Source of the DNA: Paralithodes platypus
Taxonomy: Eukaryota; Arthropoda; Malacostraca; Decapoda; Lithodidae
Direction of reading: 5' to 3'
DNA: 64,000 nucleotides
Assembly: GCA_032716605.1 (NCBI GenBank)
Contig: CM064571.1
Coordinates: 14,082,751-14,146,750 of the forward strand
The notes beneath the pieces are model-generated. The model was not told where the DNA came from, did not search any database, and saw only the letters and a list, made by a program, of their open reading frames with translations. Shown in pieces: positions 63,149 to 64,000 of this stretch. A program made the translations under genes and the position numbers. How positions within the stretch are numbered: position 1 is the stretch's first letter; every line of letters begins with the position of its first letter.

Positions 63149-64000
63149 TTATAGGTTTAAGTCCCGGAGGGAAGAATAAAAACCTAATATTTAGTAGTGG
63201 CCCCGAAATCATTGACGATATGCCTATTAGTGTAATAGCCTCCTTTCAAGCTCCCGCGGTCAGCTAGTTTGAAACTCCCGCCGCCGCGGGGAACACGGAG
63301 TATTTCATCATAAGAGTACCGCTACTTCTCTTATGGAATCGTCTTATGATTGGGGTAAGCACTACGAAAAAACTTCATAAAAAATAAAAGAGAAAGATCA
63401 AATACAAATTTGTTATTGTCAAGCTTTCCATCTTCGTGGATTTCTTGTGTGGATTCTCGCCCAGACGGTGGAAACCGGACCGCCATTCGTCCTTCAATGA
63501 CATATCAAGACTAAATTCAAGACATCAAGCGAATGGAAAGGGGATGGACGGGAGGGCCCTACATCGTCAATGATTTCGGGGCCACAACTAAATATTAGGT
63601 TTTCATTCTTCCCCCCGGGACTCAAACCTATAATTTATTAGTGGCCCCTCCATCATTGACGATATGCCTGATATCTCAAGACTGGAAGGGGACATTCGTA
63701 CAATATCAACCACTAACAATACCATAGGTAGAGACAAAGAATCGTATAACAAATTTGAGATCTTTATTGGTTACATGCAATGTAGTATAAAAAATATAAA
63801 AGAGAGAAAGCAGTGCGTTACTTCGAAGAAGATCTGCTTTAAACATATGATAAGATTCTCACCTCGAGATTAAAAAAATTGGTTGTCACGGAACAAGCTT
63901 CTATTCCTGATCAACATATATCTTATCCTAAAATTAATTTGTACCTGTTATATAATTTGTACATCTTGACTATACTGTACAGTATAGTTGCAACTATTAT
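63149..64000 (-). mobile_element. DIRS-2: 3' end of a second DIRS family
   Basis: The 3' ITR begins near 63149 (ATAGGTTTAAGTCCCGGAGG). The ITR body has CCTATTAGTGTAATAGCCTCC and GGAATCGTCTTATGATTGGG. The internal complementary region is at about 63563-63672. After it comes a 3' UTR with GCAGTGCGTTAC, similar to 27990-28010. Motifs align in order with DIRS-1 but differ at many positions, so it is a distinct family. The genes lie beyond the window. Confidence 0.82.
63563..63672 (-). repeat. DIRS-2 internal complementary region
   Basis: ATCGTCAATGATTTCGGGGC..AGGTTTTCATTC is the inverted copy of the 63151-63230 edge. The second half (TTATTAGTGGCCCCTCCATC) should match the unseen 5' edge. Confidence 0.82.

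Overview
This window is eukaryotic repeat DNA with no bacterial features. It looks like a large arthropod genome, most plausibly a decapod crustacean. The clues are a telomere-like TTAGG hairpin, long TA and CT microsatellites, and a dense mix of CR1-type LINEs, Penelope-like elements, DIRS elements and gypsy-type LTR elements. The host assignment is inference. No spliced host gene was recognised. Almost everything readable is a mobile element, and most elements sit inside one another.

Layout: 1-2925 is a satellite of 117 in-phase 25-bp units. 2926-6205 holds foldback repeats and LINE tails, including one RT fragment with an internal inversion and a small TIR element containing the telomere-like hairpin. 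6925-7356 is an orphan acidic ORF. 7505-11900 and 12122-16460 are two adjacent minus-strand CR1/L2-type LINEs. The first is broken by frameshifts; the second has both ORFs open with all catalytic motifs visible.

17640-42770 is a run of elements separated by TA tracts: a Tigger/pogo-like element, Penelope-like element PLE1, a gypsy element with integrase upstream of RT (Gmr1-like, 19862-27363), a 14-kb DIRS element (27373-41326), and PLE2. The DIRS gag is split by a 5.9-kb CR1 element, which itself carries a piggyBac-like MITE, a 5'-truncated I/Jockey-type LINE and a 135-bp insert.

42780-53340 is an array of degenerate TGACCTTTGACC repeats into which a second Gmr1-like element (43115-51909, minus strand, ATTA target duplication) has inserted. 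53480-61250 is a mosaic of two dispersed families (R1 and R2), MITEs, a tRNA-derived SINE and a degenerate CR1. 61252-62558 holds an unrecognised coding-like stretch. 63149-64000 is the 3' edge of a second, diverged DIRS family running off the window.

How the parts relate: the elements supply reverse transcriptase, endonuclease (APE, GIY-YIG), integrase and tyrosine recombinase modules, mostly disabled. The most notable objects are the two palindromic RT-less GIY-YIG modules with hammerhead-ribozyme-like cores, the complete DIRS ITR/ICR architecture, the two integrase-first gypsy elements with complementary deletions, and the intact CR1.
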